DNA of 64,000 bases from Myxococcales bacterium (GTDB lineage Bacteria > Myxococcota_A > Polyangia > Haliangiales > Haliangiaceae). Of this stretch, positions 45,610 through 54,382 are shown in pieces. Positions within the stretch are counted from its first letter, which is position 1, and the number at the start of each line of letters is the position of its first letter. Position numbers and translations under genes: made by a program. The stretch is from contig JADJUW010000001.1 of the NCBI GenBank assembly GCA_016716835.1, positions 2,694,001 to 2,758,000 on the forward strand, given 5' to 3'. The notes under the pieces are model-generated. The model saw only the letters and a list, made by a program, of their open reading frames with translations. It made no database searches and was not told where the DNA came from.

Positions 45610-46038
45610 ATGCTGCAATTTTTTAGTATCCCCTACGCCACCACGCTGACCAGCGTGTGGCTCTTGATCGCGCGCGTCGCGGCGGGCGCGGCCATGCTGA
45701 CCCACGGCTGGCCAAAATTGCAAATGCTAATCAATGGTGGCGCCGCCAAGTTCCCCGATCCCATTGGCTTGGGTGCCACGGCGAGCCTCAGCTTGGCGGT
45801 GTTTGCCGAGGCCGTGTGCGCCGCGCTGCTGGTGATAGGCCTGGCGACGCGGCTCGCCGCGCTGCCGCTGCTAATTACGATGGCCGTCGCGTTTTTCATC
45901 GTGCATGGTGGCGACCCGTTTGCCAAGCGCGAGCTGGCGGCGATGTACCTGGTGGTGTTTGGCACCATCGGCGTCTTTGGCCCCGGTCGTTTTTCGATCG
46001 ACCAGCTGATCGCCGGCGCCCGCGGCAAGCGCTCGTAA
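45610..46038 (+). CDS. DoxX family membrane protein
   Basis: 142 residues from ATG 45610. Four hydrophobic helices are visible, with the DoxX pattern: LLIARVAAGAAMLTHGWPKL in helix 1, GLGATASLSLAVFAEAVCAALLVIGLATRLAALPL in helices 2-3, and HGGDPFAKRELAAMYLVVF before helix 4. DoxX-type proteins associate with thiol and redox homeostasis at the membrane, but the biochemical role of most is open. It is followed by a small membrane protein gene 25 bp downstream. Confidence 0.9.
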   Translation: MLQFFSIPYATTLTSVWLLIARVAAGAAMLTHGWPKLQMLINGGAAKFPDPIGLGATASLSLAVFAEAVCAALLVIGLATRLAALPLLITMAVAFFIVHGGDPFAKRELAAMYLVVFGTIGVFGPGRFSIDQLIAGARGKRS

Positions 46039-46063
46039 CCGCGCCGGAGGGAATGCATACGCC

Positions 46064-46312
46064 ATGGCGGAGCCCTATCGCAACGACGCGCAGCTGGAGG
46101 CATGGATCGCCCAGACAAGGCGCAATCAAAAACGCCTCGCGGTCGGGTTGTGCCTTGGCACGCTCGTCGCCGCGATCGCATGGTGGCTCAATGCATTTGT
46201 CGGCAAGACGCTGGTGTTTGCCTTGGTCGCAACCGCGATCTGCGGCTTTTGGATCACGGCCGCGCATATCGCCGATTGGCGCGCGCAACTAGCGGCGCGG
46301 CGTCAGCGCTGA
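46064..46312 (+). CDS. small membrane protein, 82 aa
   Basis: A ribosome-binding site (ggaggg) lies 13 bases before the ATG. A charged N-terminus (about 1-25) is followed by two hydrophobic helices (about 26-43 and 48-67) and a basic C-terminus. No family is recognised. It follows DoxX and overlaps the end of the convergent TonB-like gene by 10 bases. Confidence 0.6.
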   Translation: MAEPYRNDAQLEAWIAQTRRNQKRLAVGLCLGTLVAAIAWWLNAFVGKTLVFALVATAICGFWITAAHIADWRAQLAARRQR

Positions 46313-47103
46313 ACGTAGACAAACTGCACCACCGAGCAGGCGGGCGTTGCGCGGCCATTGATGACAAATGGATTGTAGCGCCACGAGGCGACCGCGCGCA
46401 GAATCTTGGCGTCATACGCGGCAAAGCCGGTGCCGCCGCCAATTTGCGTGGCGGCCGCAACGTCGCCGGCGCTGCCGACGCACACTTTGACGCTCATCAC
46501 CAAACGGTTTTTGCCGGCGCGCGAAATTTCGAGCTTGGTGAGGTCGTCGGGCTGAATTTGCTCATTGCCGGAAACCCGATTGGCGCGAAAGGCGGTGGGC
46601 GGAAGCAGCGACGGCGGTATCTCGCCGCGCACATCCATCTTTTCGTCGGAGCCGGTGCCGCATCGTTTAGGATCTGCGCCTAAGCCGTTGTCGCAGTTCG
46701 TGCCGCTGCCAATGCCGCCCAGCTTGCCTTTCGGATCTCCGTCGGGGTCGCCGTCGGGAAGCCCTTCGCCAGGCGGTGCGTCGGGGAGCAGCTGAGCGCT
46801 TTTCGGCTCCGCATCTGGTGCCGGTTTAACCGGTTGCACTTGTGAATTGACCTTCGACTTGATCGATGGCTTGACAGGTGCCGGCCGCACCGCTCCACCT
46901 CCAAGTTTTGGCGGTGGGGGTGGTGTTTCCGCGGGCAAGGCGATCGCCATCGAAATGGGCTCGCGCGGCATCGAAAACGCCGAGATCGTCCAAACCGAGC
47001 GTACTTGAATCGTCGCAAACACCGCGACTAGCAGCGCGACGCCGGGCACGGCAAAGGCCTTGGGTCGGTGAGCGGCGAGGCGATGGTCGTAGGCTTCAAA
47101 CAT
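46303..47103 (-). CDS. AgmX/TonB-like protein with C-terminal TonB-type domain
   Basis: 266 residues. A membrane anchor lies near the N-terminus (about 17-35), followed by a Pro/Lys-rich linker, a Gly/Asp-rich segment with Cys residues (TNCDNGLGADPKRCG) and a C-terminal domain of TonB/AgmX type (about 185-266): RLVMSVKVCVGSAGDVAAATQIGGGTGF...ILRAVASWRYNPFVINGRATPACSVVQF. This layout is common among myxobacterial envelope proteins. It probably spans the periplasm; no ExbB/ExbD is adjacent. Confidence 0.8.
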   Translation of the reverse strand: MFEAYDHRLAAHRPKAFAVPGVALLVAVFATIQVRSVWTISAFSMPREPISMAIALPAETPPPPPKLGGGAVRPAPVKPSIKSKVNSQVQPVKPAPDAEPKSAQLLPDAPPGEGLPDGDPDGDPKGKLGGIGSGTNCDNGLGADPKRCGTGSDEKMDVRGEIPPSLLPPTAFRANRVSGNEQIQPDDLTKLEISRAGKNRLVMSVKVCVGSAGDVAAATQIGGGTGFAAYDAKILRAVASWRYNPFVINGRATPACSVVQFVYVQR

Positions 47104-47308
47104 GCTTGTACTCCATGGATCAACGCTAACGCCGCCCCGCTACAACTTGGCGGGCGGCTTGCTAACAAGCCCTGGCCCAATGCGACTGGAGTCGCGGGCA
47201 AGACGTTGCGGGCGCCGGCACGCAACACCCACCGCGATCACATGTGGGCATACAATCACCTGCACGCTGCGTTTCATTTGTCATCCAACCGCACTACAAA
47301 TATGGTCC

Positions 47309-48319
47309 ATGAGTAATCGAGCAACGAGCGCGGTGAGCGGGGTGTGGGGTGCCGTCGGCGATACGCCCCTGCTGCATCTGGTAAAACTTTCGAAGGCGCT
47401 AGGGCGCGACATCTTCGGCAAGGCCGAACACATGAACCCAGGCGGCTCGGTGAAAGACCGCGCAGCGCTCGGCATGATTGAGGCCGCGGAGCAAAGCGGC
47501 GCCTTGCCACCCGGCGGCACCATCGTCGAAGGTACCGCCGGCAACACGGGCATTGGCCTGACGCTGCTTGGGCGCGCGCGCGGCTACAAGGTCGTGATCG
47601 TCATGCCGGACAATCAGGCGGCGGAAAAATACGAGTTGCTGCGACTCCTCGGCGCCGAACTCATCACCGTACCGCCCACCGCGTTTGCCAACGAAGGGCA
47701 TTTTTACCACACCGCTAAGCGCGTCGCCGCCGAGCGCCCCGGCGCGTTTTGGGCCAACCAGTTCGAAAACCTCGCCAACAGCGACGTGCACTATCGCACC
47801 ACCGGCCCAGAAATTTGGCGGCAAGTCGGCGGCAAGCTCGATGCCTTTGTTACCTCAAGCGGCACAGGCGGCACCATCGGAGGCGTCTCGGCGTATCTCA
47901 AGGAGCAGGCGCCTACCGTGCGCGTGACGCTCGCCGATCCGGGCGGCTCGGGCCTGTGCTCGTACGTGCAAACCGGCGTCATCAAGTCGAGCGGCGAATC
48001 GATCACCGAGGGCATCGGCATCATGCGCATCACCGCGAACTACGCGCGCGCGCGCATCGACGACGCGATGAGCGTGCACGACCAGCAGCTTATTAAGATG
48101 GCCTATTGGCTGATCGAACACGAGAGCCTGTGCGTCGGCACCTCGGGCGCGCTCAACGTGTGGGCGGCGGCGACGGTTGCCTTGCAGCTGCCGCCCGGCG
48201 CGCGCGTCGTCACCATTTTGTGCGACGTCGGCGAGCGCTATCGCAGCCGGCAATGGAATCGCGAGTGGCTGGCGAGCAAGGGCCTGGTCGGCGAGCCCGG
48301 CCTCCCGAGCGCGCCGTAA
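47309..48319 (+). CDS. cysteine synthase A-type PLP enzyme
   Basis: 336 residues from ATG 47309. The PLP lysine is in NPGGSVKDRAAL, the substrate loop is EGTAGNTGIGL (EPTSGNTGIG in classic CysK), and the phosphate loop is SSGTGGTIGG. The reaction is O-acetylserine plus sulfide giving cysteine, or a related beta-replacement. The changed substrate loop and the SITEGIGIMRITANY segment make it closer to the CysK1-like variant of some proteobacteria and fungi than to E. coli CysK. It is divergent from the TonB-like gene. Confidence 0.9.
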   Translation: MSNRATSAVSGVWGAVGDTPLLHLVKLSKALGRDIFGKAEHMNPGGSVKDRAALGMIEAAEQSGALPPGGTIVEGTAGNTGIGLTLLGRARGYKVVIVMPDNQAAEKYELLRLLGAELITVPPTAFANEGHFYHTAKRVAAERPGAFWANQFENLANSDVHYRTTGPEIWRQVGGKLDAFVTSSGTGGTIGGVSAYLKEQAPTVRVTLADPGGSGLCSYVQTGVIKSSGESITEGIGIMRITANYARARIDDAMSVHDQQLIKMAYWLIEHESLCVGTSGALNVWAAATVALQLPPGARVVTILCDVGERYRSRQWNREWLASKGLVGEPGLPSAP

Positions 48320-48399
48320 CCTGTGACCTCCCCCACGCCATCTATTCCTTGCCGAAATTTGCCACGTTTCCACAGGGCCACCTGTGATATGTCGTGCCC

Positions 48400-48909
48400 A
48401 TGTCTAATCGACCTCCATTTCTAATTCCGACGCTGCTTCTCGCCGCCTTGTTTGCGGTCCAACTGCCAGGTTGCGGTGAGTCGAACGACACCGTCGAGCC
48501 TCCAGCACCAACACCGACGCCAGCCCCGGCGCCAGAACCAGAACCGACCCCCACGCCAGTCGGTGACGGCGCCGCCGCAGAAGCTGCCTTTTTTGAGATG
48601 ATGAGTATTGCGTGCGAAAAGATCGTCGCTTGTCCAGCGCCAGACGATGATTTGCCGTTTGAAACCGTTGAACAGTGCATCGCCATGTATGAGGAAGCGC
48701 TTGATGAGCTAGACCTCGCCGCCGGCGTCGACGCGGGTGAGCTCGAATTTGATCCTGCCGTCGCAGCCACATGTCTCGAAGATTTGCCCGCCGCACTCGA
48801 AGCGCAAAGCTGCCAAGAGTTTCTCGACTCAGAAGCCCCCCCCGTCGCGGAGTGCGAGACGCTGCTCAACGGGCTCTTCCCGGAAGAAGAAGGCGGCGGC
48901 GACAACTAA
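48400..48909 (+). CDS. hypothetical lipoprotein with Pro-rich linker
   Basis: 169 residues from ATG 48400 (GTG 48394 adds two). The lipobox LPGC is at about residues 21-24. A repetitive Pro-Thr/Pro-Ala-Pro-Glu linker (about 32-54) leads to a strongly acidic helical domain with six spaced Cys (ACEKIVACPAPDDDL..., TVEQC, TCLEDL, SCQEF, ECETLL), probably three disulfides. The pattern recalls small helical Cys-rich lipoproteins common in Myxococcota. No function is assigned. Confidence 0.78.
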   Translation: MSNRPPFLIPTLLLAALFAVQLPGCGESNDTVEPPAPTPTPAPAPEPEPTPTPVGDGAAAEAAFFEMMSIACEKIVACPAPDDDLPFETVEQCIAMYEEALDELDLAAGVDAGELEFDPAVAATCLEDLPAALEAQSCQEFLDSEAPPVAECETLLNGLFPEEEGGGDN

Positions 48910-48943
48910 GCCGCAACGCAACTATTTCGTAGCGCGCCAGCAC

Positions 48944-49582
48944 CTACGGCATCGTCCACCCCAGCGTTAATTGCGCGGCATAATACAACGGCAGCCCCCA
49001 CATCCGATGCACGCCGGTGTTGTTGACGAAGCGATGCAGCGCGACGGCCAGGTCGGACGCCGCGAACGCGAAGGCGCCCACAAGCCATGGCCACTGACGC
49101 GTCGTCGCCACGGCGCCCGCCGCAAGCGCGCACATGCCGAGCAAGACGACAAAGTAGCCCGCCACCGCAACTTGCAACCGCGCCGGCACGCGCGGCCGCA
49201 GCCTGCCAAACGTCGCGCCGCCGAGCGCCACCAACAACAGCGAGCTACCGCCGAGCACCCTTAGGTCGATAGGCGCGTTGATCAGCAGGACCGCGCCGTA
49301 ACACAGATGGGCGATCAAAAATGCGGCGAGGCCTGCGGCAAACATGCGGCTGCTGCGCCCGAGCAAACAGACGTCGCCAACGAAGCAACCGAGCAACGCC
49401 GCGAGCAACCACGCCGACGGCGCGTCGGCGCGCAACCACCAGATCGCGACGAAGCAGCTGCTCGCAACGCACTTTCCAGCGACCTCGATTGCGCGCGCGC
49501 CACGGCGATACGCAACTAACGCAACGGCCACCGCCACGGCGCATAAGCCGCATGCCGCAATTATCCAAACCTGGGCAGCCAT
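48944..49582 (-). CDS. YhhN family integral membrane protein (lysoplasmalogenase-like)
   Basis: 212 residues from ATG 49582 with about eight hydrophobic helices. YhhN/TMEM86 marks are present: GCFVGDVCLL near the middle, AFAASDLAVALHRF and LPLYYAAQLTL at the end; the two Asp in GD and SD are family-conserved. TMEM86B hydrolyses lysoplasmalogens; bacterial members are presumed to act on similar ether lipids. It is the last gene of a leftward group led by the TetR regulator. Confidence 0.88.
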   Translation of the reverse strand: MAAQVWIIAACGLCAVAVAVALVAYRRGARAIEVAGKCVASSCFVAIWWLRADAPSAWLLAALLGCFVGDVCLLGRSSRMFAAGLAAFLIAHLCYGAVLLINAPIDLRVLGGSSLLLVALGGATFGRLRPRVPARLQVAVAGYFVVLLGMCALAAGAVATTRQWPWLVGAFAFAASDLAVALHRFVNNTGVHRMWGLPLYYAAQLTLGWTMP

Positions 49583-49668
49583 GGCTCTCCGAGAGAGTAG
49601 CAAAAGGAACAAGCGCGCCGCCACCGCGAGGGCGCCCCGGCCAGCTTCTTTTTAGGTTCGTCGCGAGG

Positions 49669-50058
49669 CTACGCCATTCGATACGTTGGTGGCAGCGCGT
49701 CGGGCTTGGTCGCGCGGCTGCGCATCTTGGCAATATTGCGCATATTGAAGTAGTGCATGCCGCCGAGCACGATGCTGACGATACCGAGCTTTTGCGCGAG
49801 GTACGGAATGATGTCGCCGGCGGCTTCTGGATACGTGCCCGTGGAGAGAAAGAACATGATGAACCCTAGGTTCACCAGGTAAAAGCCGACGCGCAGCAGC
49901 TGGTTGACCGCGGCGCCGCGCGCCTCATCGCCGTGGAAGGCGTCAACGACAAAGAGGCGGCCGTTTTTGTGCAGGGTCTCGCACACCCAAATCGCAAGCG
50001 AGATGGTGAGCACGAGATAAGAAAGCTGGGCAATGGTGGAAATTAATTGCGGGTTCAT
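49669..50058 (-). CDS. hypothetical integral membrane protein, 129 aa
   Basis: The ribosome-binding site aaggag precedes ATG 50058. Three to four hydrophobic helices are visible (about 8-27, 53-72 and 82-101), with AIWVCETLHKNGRLFVVDAFHG between the first two and a basic Arg/Lys-rich tail. No family is recognised. It is 86 bp from YhhN on the same strand and 99 bp from the next small gene, so it probably belongs to the TetR-controlled group. Confidence 0.65.
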   Translation of the reverse strand: MNPQLISTIAQLSYLVLTISLAIWVCETLHKNGRLFVVDAFHGDEARGAAVNQLLRVGFYLVNLGFIMFFLSTGTYPEAAGDIIPYLAQKLGIVSIVLGGMHYFNMRNIAKMRSRATKPDALPPTYRMA

Positions 50059-50157
50059 ACGGACTCCTTTGCATTAGCGTGTGTGCAAGCGGCGGGATTG
50101 CCGCTGATGACAAAACTCTTCGCGGGAAGTGCGGGCCAGCCTGGCGGCAGCTGGTGG

Positions 50158-50460
50158 CTATTGCCCTGCCCTTACAACCTTCTCTCGCTTCCGCCAGCTA
50201 AGCGCAACCATTGCAATAACAACCAAGGGATTGAGCCAGCTAACAGGCGGGACAGCTATGCCTGCCAGCGCTACGTACCAAAAATACAAAAACGGCCCGT
50301 CGTCGAGATACCCATTTGCGACTGTGAAAGCGCCGGCTATAAGCACGAACGACACCGCATTGAAAATCCACGGCAAGACGATCAAGCGCGCGTACTTCCA
50401 CACCTGGCTGGCAAGCGAGGGCCGGCAATTCATCGCGTCGACGGTCAGTTCTTGTTGCAT
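50158..50460 (-). CDS. small hypothetical membrane protein, 100 aa
   Basis: Two or three hydrophobic helices (about 26-48, 55-72 and 76-90) with a polar N-terminus and a basic end (SWRKREKVVRAGQ). It starts 18 bp after the TetR gene stop on the same strand, which supports co-transcription. No family is recognised. Confidence 0.62.
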   Translation of the reverse strand: MQQELTVDAMNCRPSLASQVWKYARLIVLPWIFNAVSFVLIAGAFTVANGYLDDGPFLYFWYVALAGIAVPPVSWLNPLVVIAMVALSWRKREKVVRAGQ

Positions 50461-50478
50461 GACATGCTCCTTGGTGAT

Positions 50479-51201
50479 TTATCTACTCGCAGCCTCAGGC
50501 GTGGACGCCTCCGGCAAGATGTCGGCCTCTTGCAATACGCGCTCGATGCGCGCCAGCAGCGGCTTGGCGAACATTTGCCCCATGGGCGAGCTCACCGCTG
50601 CCAAGAGTTCGGCAACGAGCGCGGCGGCTTGCTCGGCGAGGCGGTAGGTGCGCGCAAAGCCAGTGCTCGTGTCGTAAAAAAAGTACAACACCAGCGCCAT
50701 CTGCAGCGCCATGGCCGCGCGCGATACCACTGGTATGAATTCCTCTGGCACTTCGGTGCCGCGCAGTGCGGTGACATAAATTTCGCGGCTCATCTCGCGC
50801 ACCTCATGGGTGCCAGGCCCTAGCACCGACAACGGATGATCGCGATCGCCCATGGTGCGCATCACCACGTGCAGCATCATGCGGTCTTTGGCGATGACGT
50901 CGATCGCGGTGCGATACGCAATGACGAGGCGATCGCGCAGCGTCGCATTGCCGCCGGGACCGCCGCCGCTCGCCGCCGCAAAACTCGCCTGCATCGCCGC
51001 GAGGTGCGTCTCCTGCACCGTGTGGTAATAGGCCGCGACGATCGCGTCCTTGCTGGGGAAGTGATAGTAGGCCGCGCCCGTCGCCATCCCCGCCGCCTTG
51101 GCAATATCGCGCATGGTGGTTTGATCAAACCCGCGCTCGCGAAACAGCTGCAGCGAGATATCGAGCAGCTTCTGCCTGGTCGCCAACCCCTTTTCGAACA
51201 T
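50479..51201 (-). CDS. TetR family transcriptional regulator
   Basis: 240 residues from ATG 51201. The N-terminal helix-turn-helix is clear: TRQKLLDISLQLFRERGFDQTTMRDIAKAAGMATGAAYYHFPSKD, the standard TetR_N layout. The C-terminal ligand-binding part is helical and does not point to a ligand. A perfect dyad gttcaa-N7-ttgaac lies immediately upstream of the start, suggesting autoregulation. It leads two small membrane proteins and YhhN. Confidence 0.93.
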   Translation of the reverse strand: MFEKGLATRQKLLDISLQLFRERGFDQTTMRDIAKAAGMATGAAYYHFPSKDAIVAAYYHTVQETHLAAMQASFAAASGGGPGGNATLRDRLVIAYRTAIDVIAKDRMMLHVVMRTMGDRDHPLSVLGPGTHEVREMSREIYVTALRGTEVPEEFIPVVSRAAMALQMALVLYFFYDTSTGFARTYRLAEQAAALVAELLAAVSSPMGQMFAKPLLARIERVLQEADILPEASTPEAASR

Positions 51202-51220
51202 GTTCAATTTGTATTTGAAC
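51202..51220. promoter_or_regulatory. palindromic operator candidate at the TetR start
   Basis: The perfect inverted repeat gttcaa-tttgtat-ttgaac abuts the ATG of the TetR gene. Its size and position are usual for a TetR self-repression site. The AT-rich bases around it stand out from the local high GC. Confidence 0.65.
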
Positions 51221-51536
51221 ACGTTCACATTTACAATGCCTTCGGTCCCAAATCGGGTCAAGGGTCGGATCAAGGGTCACGTTCGGCCCCAAAAACAGCT
51301 TAATTTTTAATTAGTTGGCGACCAAAGTGCTTGATTTCCAAACCTTAAAATCAAGCACTTTGGTCGGCATCCACCTGTAATTATTTACGTATTTTGCCTA
51401 GTACGTGACCCGGTGACGCTGTTGCCTAAATCTTCAAGCCCGACGTCACCACCAAGATTCTCTCGCATGTCGGCCTCCCTGAAATTTCACATCCTCTCCG
51501 GCGTTGTAGTCCGCTTGCGCTCAGCCACCGCACCCA
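51221..51536. other. AT-rich intergenic region, ~315 bp
   Basis: It holds direct gggtca repeats (51255-51281), a long perfect inverted repeat (51331-51376) and a REP-like block ending agtacgtgaccc (about 51401-51412). The right 110 bp show no gene. Confidence 0.6.
51331..51376. repeat. 18-bp perfect inverted repeat (REP/foldback-like element)
   Basis: The arms gaccaaagtgcttgattt and aaatcaagcactttggtc are separated by 10 bases and form a very stable hairpin. The right arm and the following ~60 bp, through tagtacgtgaccc, recur in diverged form at about 63254-63314. The pattern resembles REP elements linked to Y1-type (RAYT) transposases, but none is in this window. It could also serve as a bidirectional terminator. 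Confidence 0.7.
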
Positions 51537-52778
51537 CTAACGAAGCACGGAAGACATCATGGAAGTAATCCACAAGATGCCTCGGCCGTAGAGGCCGGTG
51601 CTGACTTCTTTGAACTCGCCGTATTCGCGTTTCAACGCCGCTGGCGTCTGGGCTTCGTATGCTTCCTCAACACGTAACAGAATAGATACGTCGGGCGCGT
51701 CAGGCGATGTTTTCTTTGGAACACTCGGCGCATTCGAACGCGCCATGTAGACGCCTGTTTCGCTGGCGGTATGCACCAACGAGCTCACTGATTTGTAGTC
51801 CATTCTGCCAAGCTTGGTTTCTTCGCGGGTTGCATTGCTAACAAACGAGATGTCTAGCCATAAATCGGACGCTGAATCATAGGATCCAGTCTTCGAGGCA
51901 AATAAGGGCATAAACTTGAACGTAGCCCCCTTCACCACTGGCAGCACATAAGGGGCCCATCCGGTGCTCTCTTCCATGATCCGCTCTGCAACGACTTTCC
52001 CGACGCGTTTAATCGACACCTGCTTGCTGCCGGTCTCAGCGCTAAAGACTCGCAACGATGGATGAGCATACTGTTCGGTCGCTCTCCGCACTTCGCCGGT
52101 GTTAGACACGTCTTCGTTTGCAAATGCTACAGAAAGTCCGACTAGCTTCTCGGCTAAGAATTTTTGCATAGGATGCGTAGCAAATTTGTGGTGTAGGCGG
52201 AGGTGCTTGGTGCCTTCCGGGGAAATGGCATTATCTGCACCTAGGACCTCGACGAATACAGGGTTACTGCCGTTACCATTCCGCACGTATTGACCTGGGT
52301 TTTTTCGCAAGAGCTTTGCCGTTCGATAATCGACGGTATGCCATTCACCATCGACGCTAAAGATGTCGCCGTCTTCAGCATCGAGTAAGTTGATGGTCGC
52401 ACGACCGTTTAAGTCAAAAAATGCACGATGAGCCACCGCCTGGCCTTTGCGCTGCGCCTTGATGCCGGCAACCTTGTGGGTGGTCAGATCGGCGGTCAGC
52501 TCGGCAAGCCGCTGCTCCAACTTGGCGATGGTTGTCAGCGTGGCCTCGTCACTCCGTTTAGCGGCCCGCTTGCTAGCAGGCTGCAGCCTCGCCGTCGTGA
52601 GCTTTTGGGTGGCTTTCCGCTTTGCCCGAACAGAACGCTGCCCAACGCGTGCGGAATTCGCTGCGACGCCCACATCGCTGGGCGCGTTTCTCATTTTGAC
52701 CGGCCCGCGCGTTTCGGCCAACGCCGCCGTCGCAGCCAGTATGTTGATCAGCACCCCAAACTTAAACGCAGACATCAT
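51537..52778 (-). CDS. exported protein of unknown family, 413 aa
   Basis: A signal peptide covers about residues 1-21 (ending ALA). A basic Lys/Arg/Ala-rich segment follows (about 30-75), with a coiled coil over LTTIAKLEQRLAELTADL. The main part (about 110-410) is mixed alpha/beta with no recognised family; it includes HHKFATHPMQKFLAEKL and KFMPLFASKTGSYDSASDLWLDI. GC content is visibly below that of core genes, and the gene sits between a REP-like element and an insertion sequence, so it is probably acquired. Start 52778 or 52775 (two adjacent ATGs). Confidence 0.7.
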   Translation of the reverse strand: MMSAFKFGVLINILAATAALAETRGPVKMRNAPSDVGVAANSARVGQRSVRAKRKATQKLTTARLQPASKRAAKRSDEATLTTIAKLEQRLAELTADLTTHKVAGIKAQRKGQAVAHRAFFDLNGRATINLLDAEDGDIFSVDGEWHTVDYRTAKLLRKNPGQYVRNGNGSNPVFVEVLGADNAISPEGTKHLRLHHKFATHPMQKFLAEKLVGLSVAFANEDVSNTGEVRRATEQYAHPSLRVFSAETGSKQVSIKRVGKVVAERIMEESTGWAPYVLPVVKGATFKFMPLFASKTGSYDSASDLWLDISFVSNATREETKLGRMDYKSVSSLVHTASETGVYMARSNAPSVPKKTSPDAPDVSILLRVEEAYEAQTPAALKREYGEFKEVSTGLYGRGILWITSMMSSVLR

Positions 52779-53003
52779 GCAATCGCAATATTCAACATTT
52801 GTGCCATATGGAGCGTCAATTCAGGCGATGACGATTCAACAACTTAAGTCATACATATTGCTCCAAGTGAGGCATGTATACCCCACTAATGGGATTGGCG
52901 GCTGGATGACAAGTCGTCGGCAGACAGGGCTAGTGGCCGGCGCCGATACGGGCAGTGTTCGTAACCCCCATTTGAAGTTGTCACTCCCTCAAGGAGATGA
53001 CAC

Positions 53004-53393
53004 ATGCAGATCGAATCACAGACAAGCGTAGGAAATCACAGGAAAACCAGGTTTAGCCCAGCCGCCCGCTGGCAGATGTTGCTGGAGCACACGGCCGGCG
53101 GCGTGCCGCTGGCGCTGGTGGCGCGCAAGCACCGGGTGGCGGTGGGGACGTTGTATCTTTGGCGGCGAGAGCTTATGGCCAAACCACACCGACTCATTGA
53201 CCCGCCCGTCGACCTCTTCGCGGAGCTCGAAAAAGTACGCCGAGAAAATCAGCAGCTTAAGCGCGCCATCGCCGACATGGCCGTGGGCAAGGCGATCTTG
53301 GAAGACGCCGTGGAGATTCTCCAAAAAAAACTGGCGACACCAGCGTCTGGCTCGCCAAAGCCGTCCTCGACAAAGAAGCGAGGCATCCGGTGA
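53004..53393 (+). CDS. IS3-family transposase OrfA
   Basis: 129 residues from ATG 53004 with ribosome-binding site aaggag. The N-terminal helix-turn-helix is KTRFSPAARWQMLLEHTAGGVPLALVARKHRVAVGTLYLWRRE. A C-terminal coiled coil (EKVRRENQQLKRAIADM) follows. It overlaps orfB by four bases (GTGA at 53390-53393), which allows coupled translation or frameshifting to the fused transposase. The frame is complete. Confidence 0.92.
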   Translation: MQIESQTSVGNHRKTRFSPAARWQMLLEHTAGGVPLALVARKHRVAVGTLYLWRRELMAKPHRLIDPPVDLFAELEKVRRENQQLKRAIADMAVGKAILEDAVEILQKKLATPASGSPKPSSTKKRGIR

Positions 53394-54190
53394 GCCAGGT
53401 GGCGCGCGAATTTGGCATCTCGCGGCAAGCCTTGTATCGCAACAAGACCGGCAAGACGCGCGTGTTCTACCACCGGCAAGACGACGCGGCGATCGTGGCG
53501 CGGATCCGCGACATGCTGGCCGTGCGACCGACGTATGGCTACAAGCGCATCACGGTGATGCTAAACCGCCAGGATTGGCCTCGGATCAACCGCAAGCGCG
53601 TATATCGCCTCATGCGCATGCACGGCCTCGTGCTGCCCACCGGCGTGTACGGGCCCAAGCGGCCGCACACCGGCAAGGTCATGGTGACGACGCCAAATAC
53701 GCGATGGTGCAGCGACGCATTTGAAATCAAATGTTTCAACCGAGAGAAGGTCTACGTCGCCTTCGCGCTTGACTGCTGCGACCGTGGCGCGCTGGCGTTT
53801 GTCGCGCACACCAGACCCTTGCTCGCCACCGACATCCAAGACTTGATGGTCGCCGCGGTGGCTGGGAGATTTGATAGCTTGCGAACGCCGCGCTCCATTC
53901 AATGGCTCACAGACCGCGGCGGCATTTTTCGCGCAAAAGACACCACCGACCTTGGCAAGGCTCTCGGCCTTCTGCCGTGCGCCACACGCGCCTACAGCCC
54001 AGAGAGCAATGGCATGGCTGAGGCCTTCGTTAAAACCTTCAAGCGCGACTACGTTTACAATCATGACTGCGATACGCCTGAAACCGTGCTGGCCCTTTTG
54101 CCAGCCTGGTTTGACGACTACGGCCAAGCGCCACACTCCGCGCTTGCCTACCAAAGCCCATCGGAGTACCTAGCCAACCAAATCAGCTAA
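53390..54190 (+). CDS. IS3-family transposase OrfB (DDE integrase)
   Basis: 266 residues from GTG 53390. The catalytic triad is complete: Asp in TRWCSDAFEIKCF, Asp in IQWLTDRGGIF, and Glu in YSPESNGMAEAFVKTFKRDY, the E with the family's K seven residues on. The N-terminal HTH_21-like region RPTYGYKRITVMLNRQ is present. SDAFEIK with a short loop suggests the IS2 group. It cuts and joins DNA ends during transposition. Confidence 0.93.
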   Translation: MSQVAREFGISRQALYRNKTGKTRVFYHRQDDAAIVARIRDMLAVRPTYGYKRITVMLNRQDWPRINRKRVYRLMRMHGLVLPTGVYGPKRPHTGKVMVTTPNTRWCSDAFEIKCFNREKVYVAFALDCCDRGALAFVAHTRPLLATDIQDLMVAAVAGRFDSLRTPRSIQWLTDRGGIFRAKDTTDLGKALGLLPCATRAYSPESNGMAEAFVKTFKRDYVYNHDCDTPETVLALLPAWFDDYGQAPHSALAYQSPSEYLANQIS

Positions 54191-54382
54191 GTGACAACTC
54201 AATTGGGGTGCTTTCCAGCAGCAGGGGCTATGATGGCACTAATAGGAGCGGCCAAGATCTGTTGTTAGTACGCCTATCGCTTCGCCATCTTATTTTGTCG
54301 TGCTCGTCACACTGTAAGCTTGCAATGCAGGTGGCTTAAGACAGCGATTGCCTGGATTGGGCAACCGCGTTATCACCGGTGC

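Larger units (their letters stand above)
52956..54217 (+). mobile_element. intact IS3-family insertion sequence, 1262 bp
   Basis: Imperfect terminal inverted repeats of about 30 bp: the left end opens tgttcgtaaccccc and the right end, read inward, tggaaagcacccc; both share agttgtcact or a close form further in. A 4-bp target duplication gcag is present on both sides (52952-52955 and 54218-54221), which fixes the ends. orfA and orfB are both intact, so the element may be active. It lies between the exported-protein gene and a lipoprotein gene and breaks neither. Confidence 0.9.
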
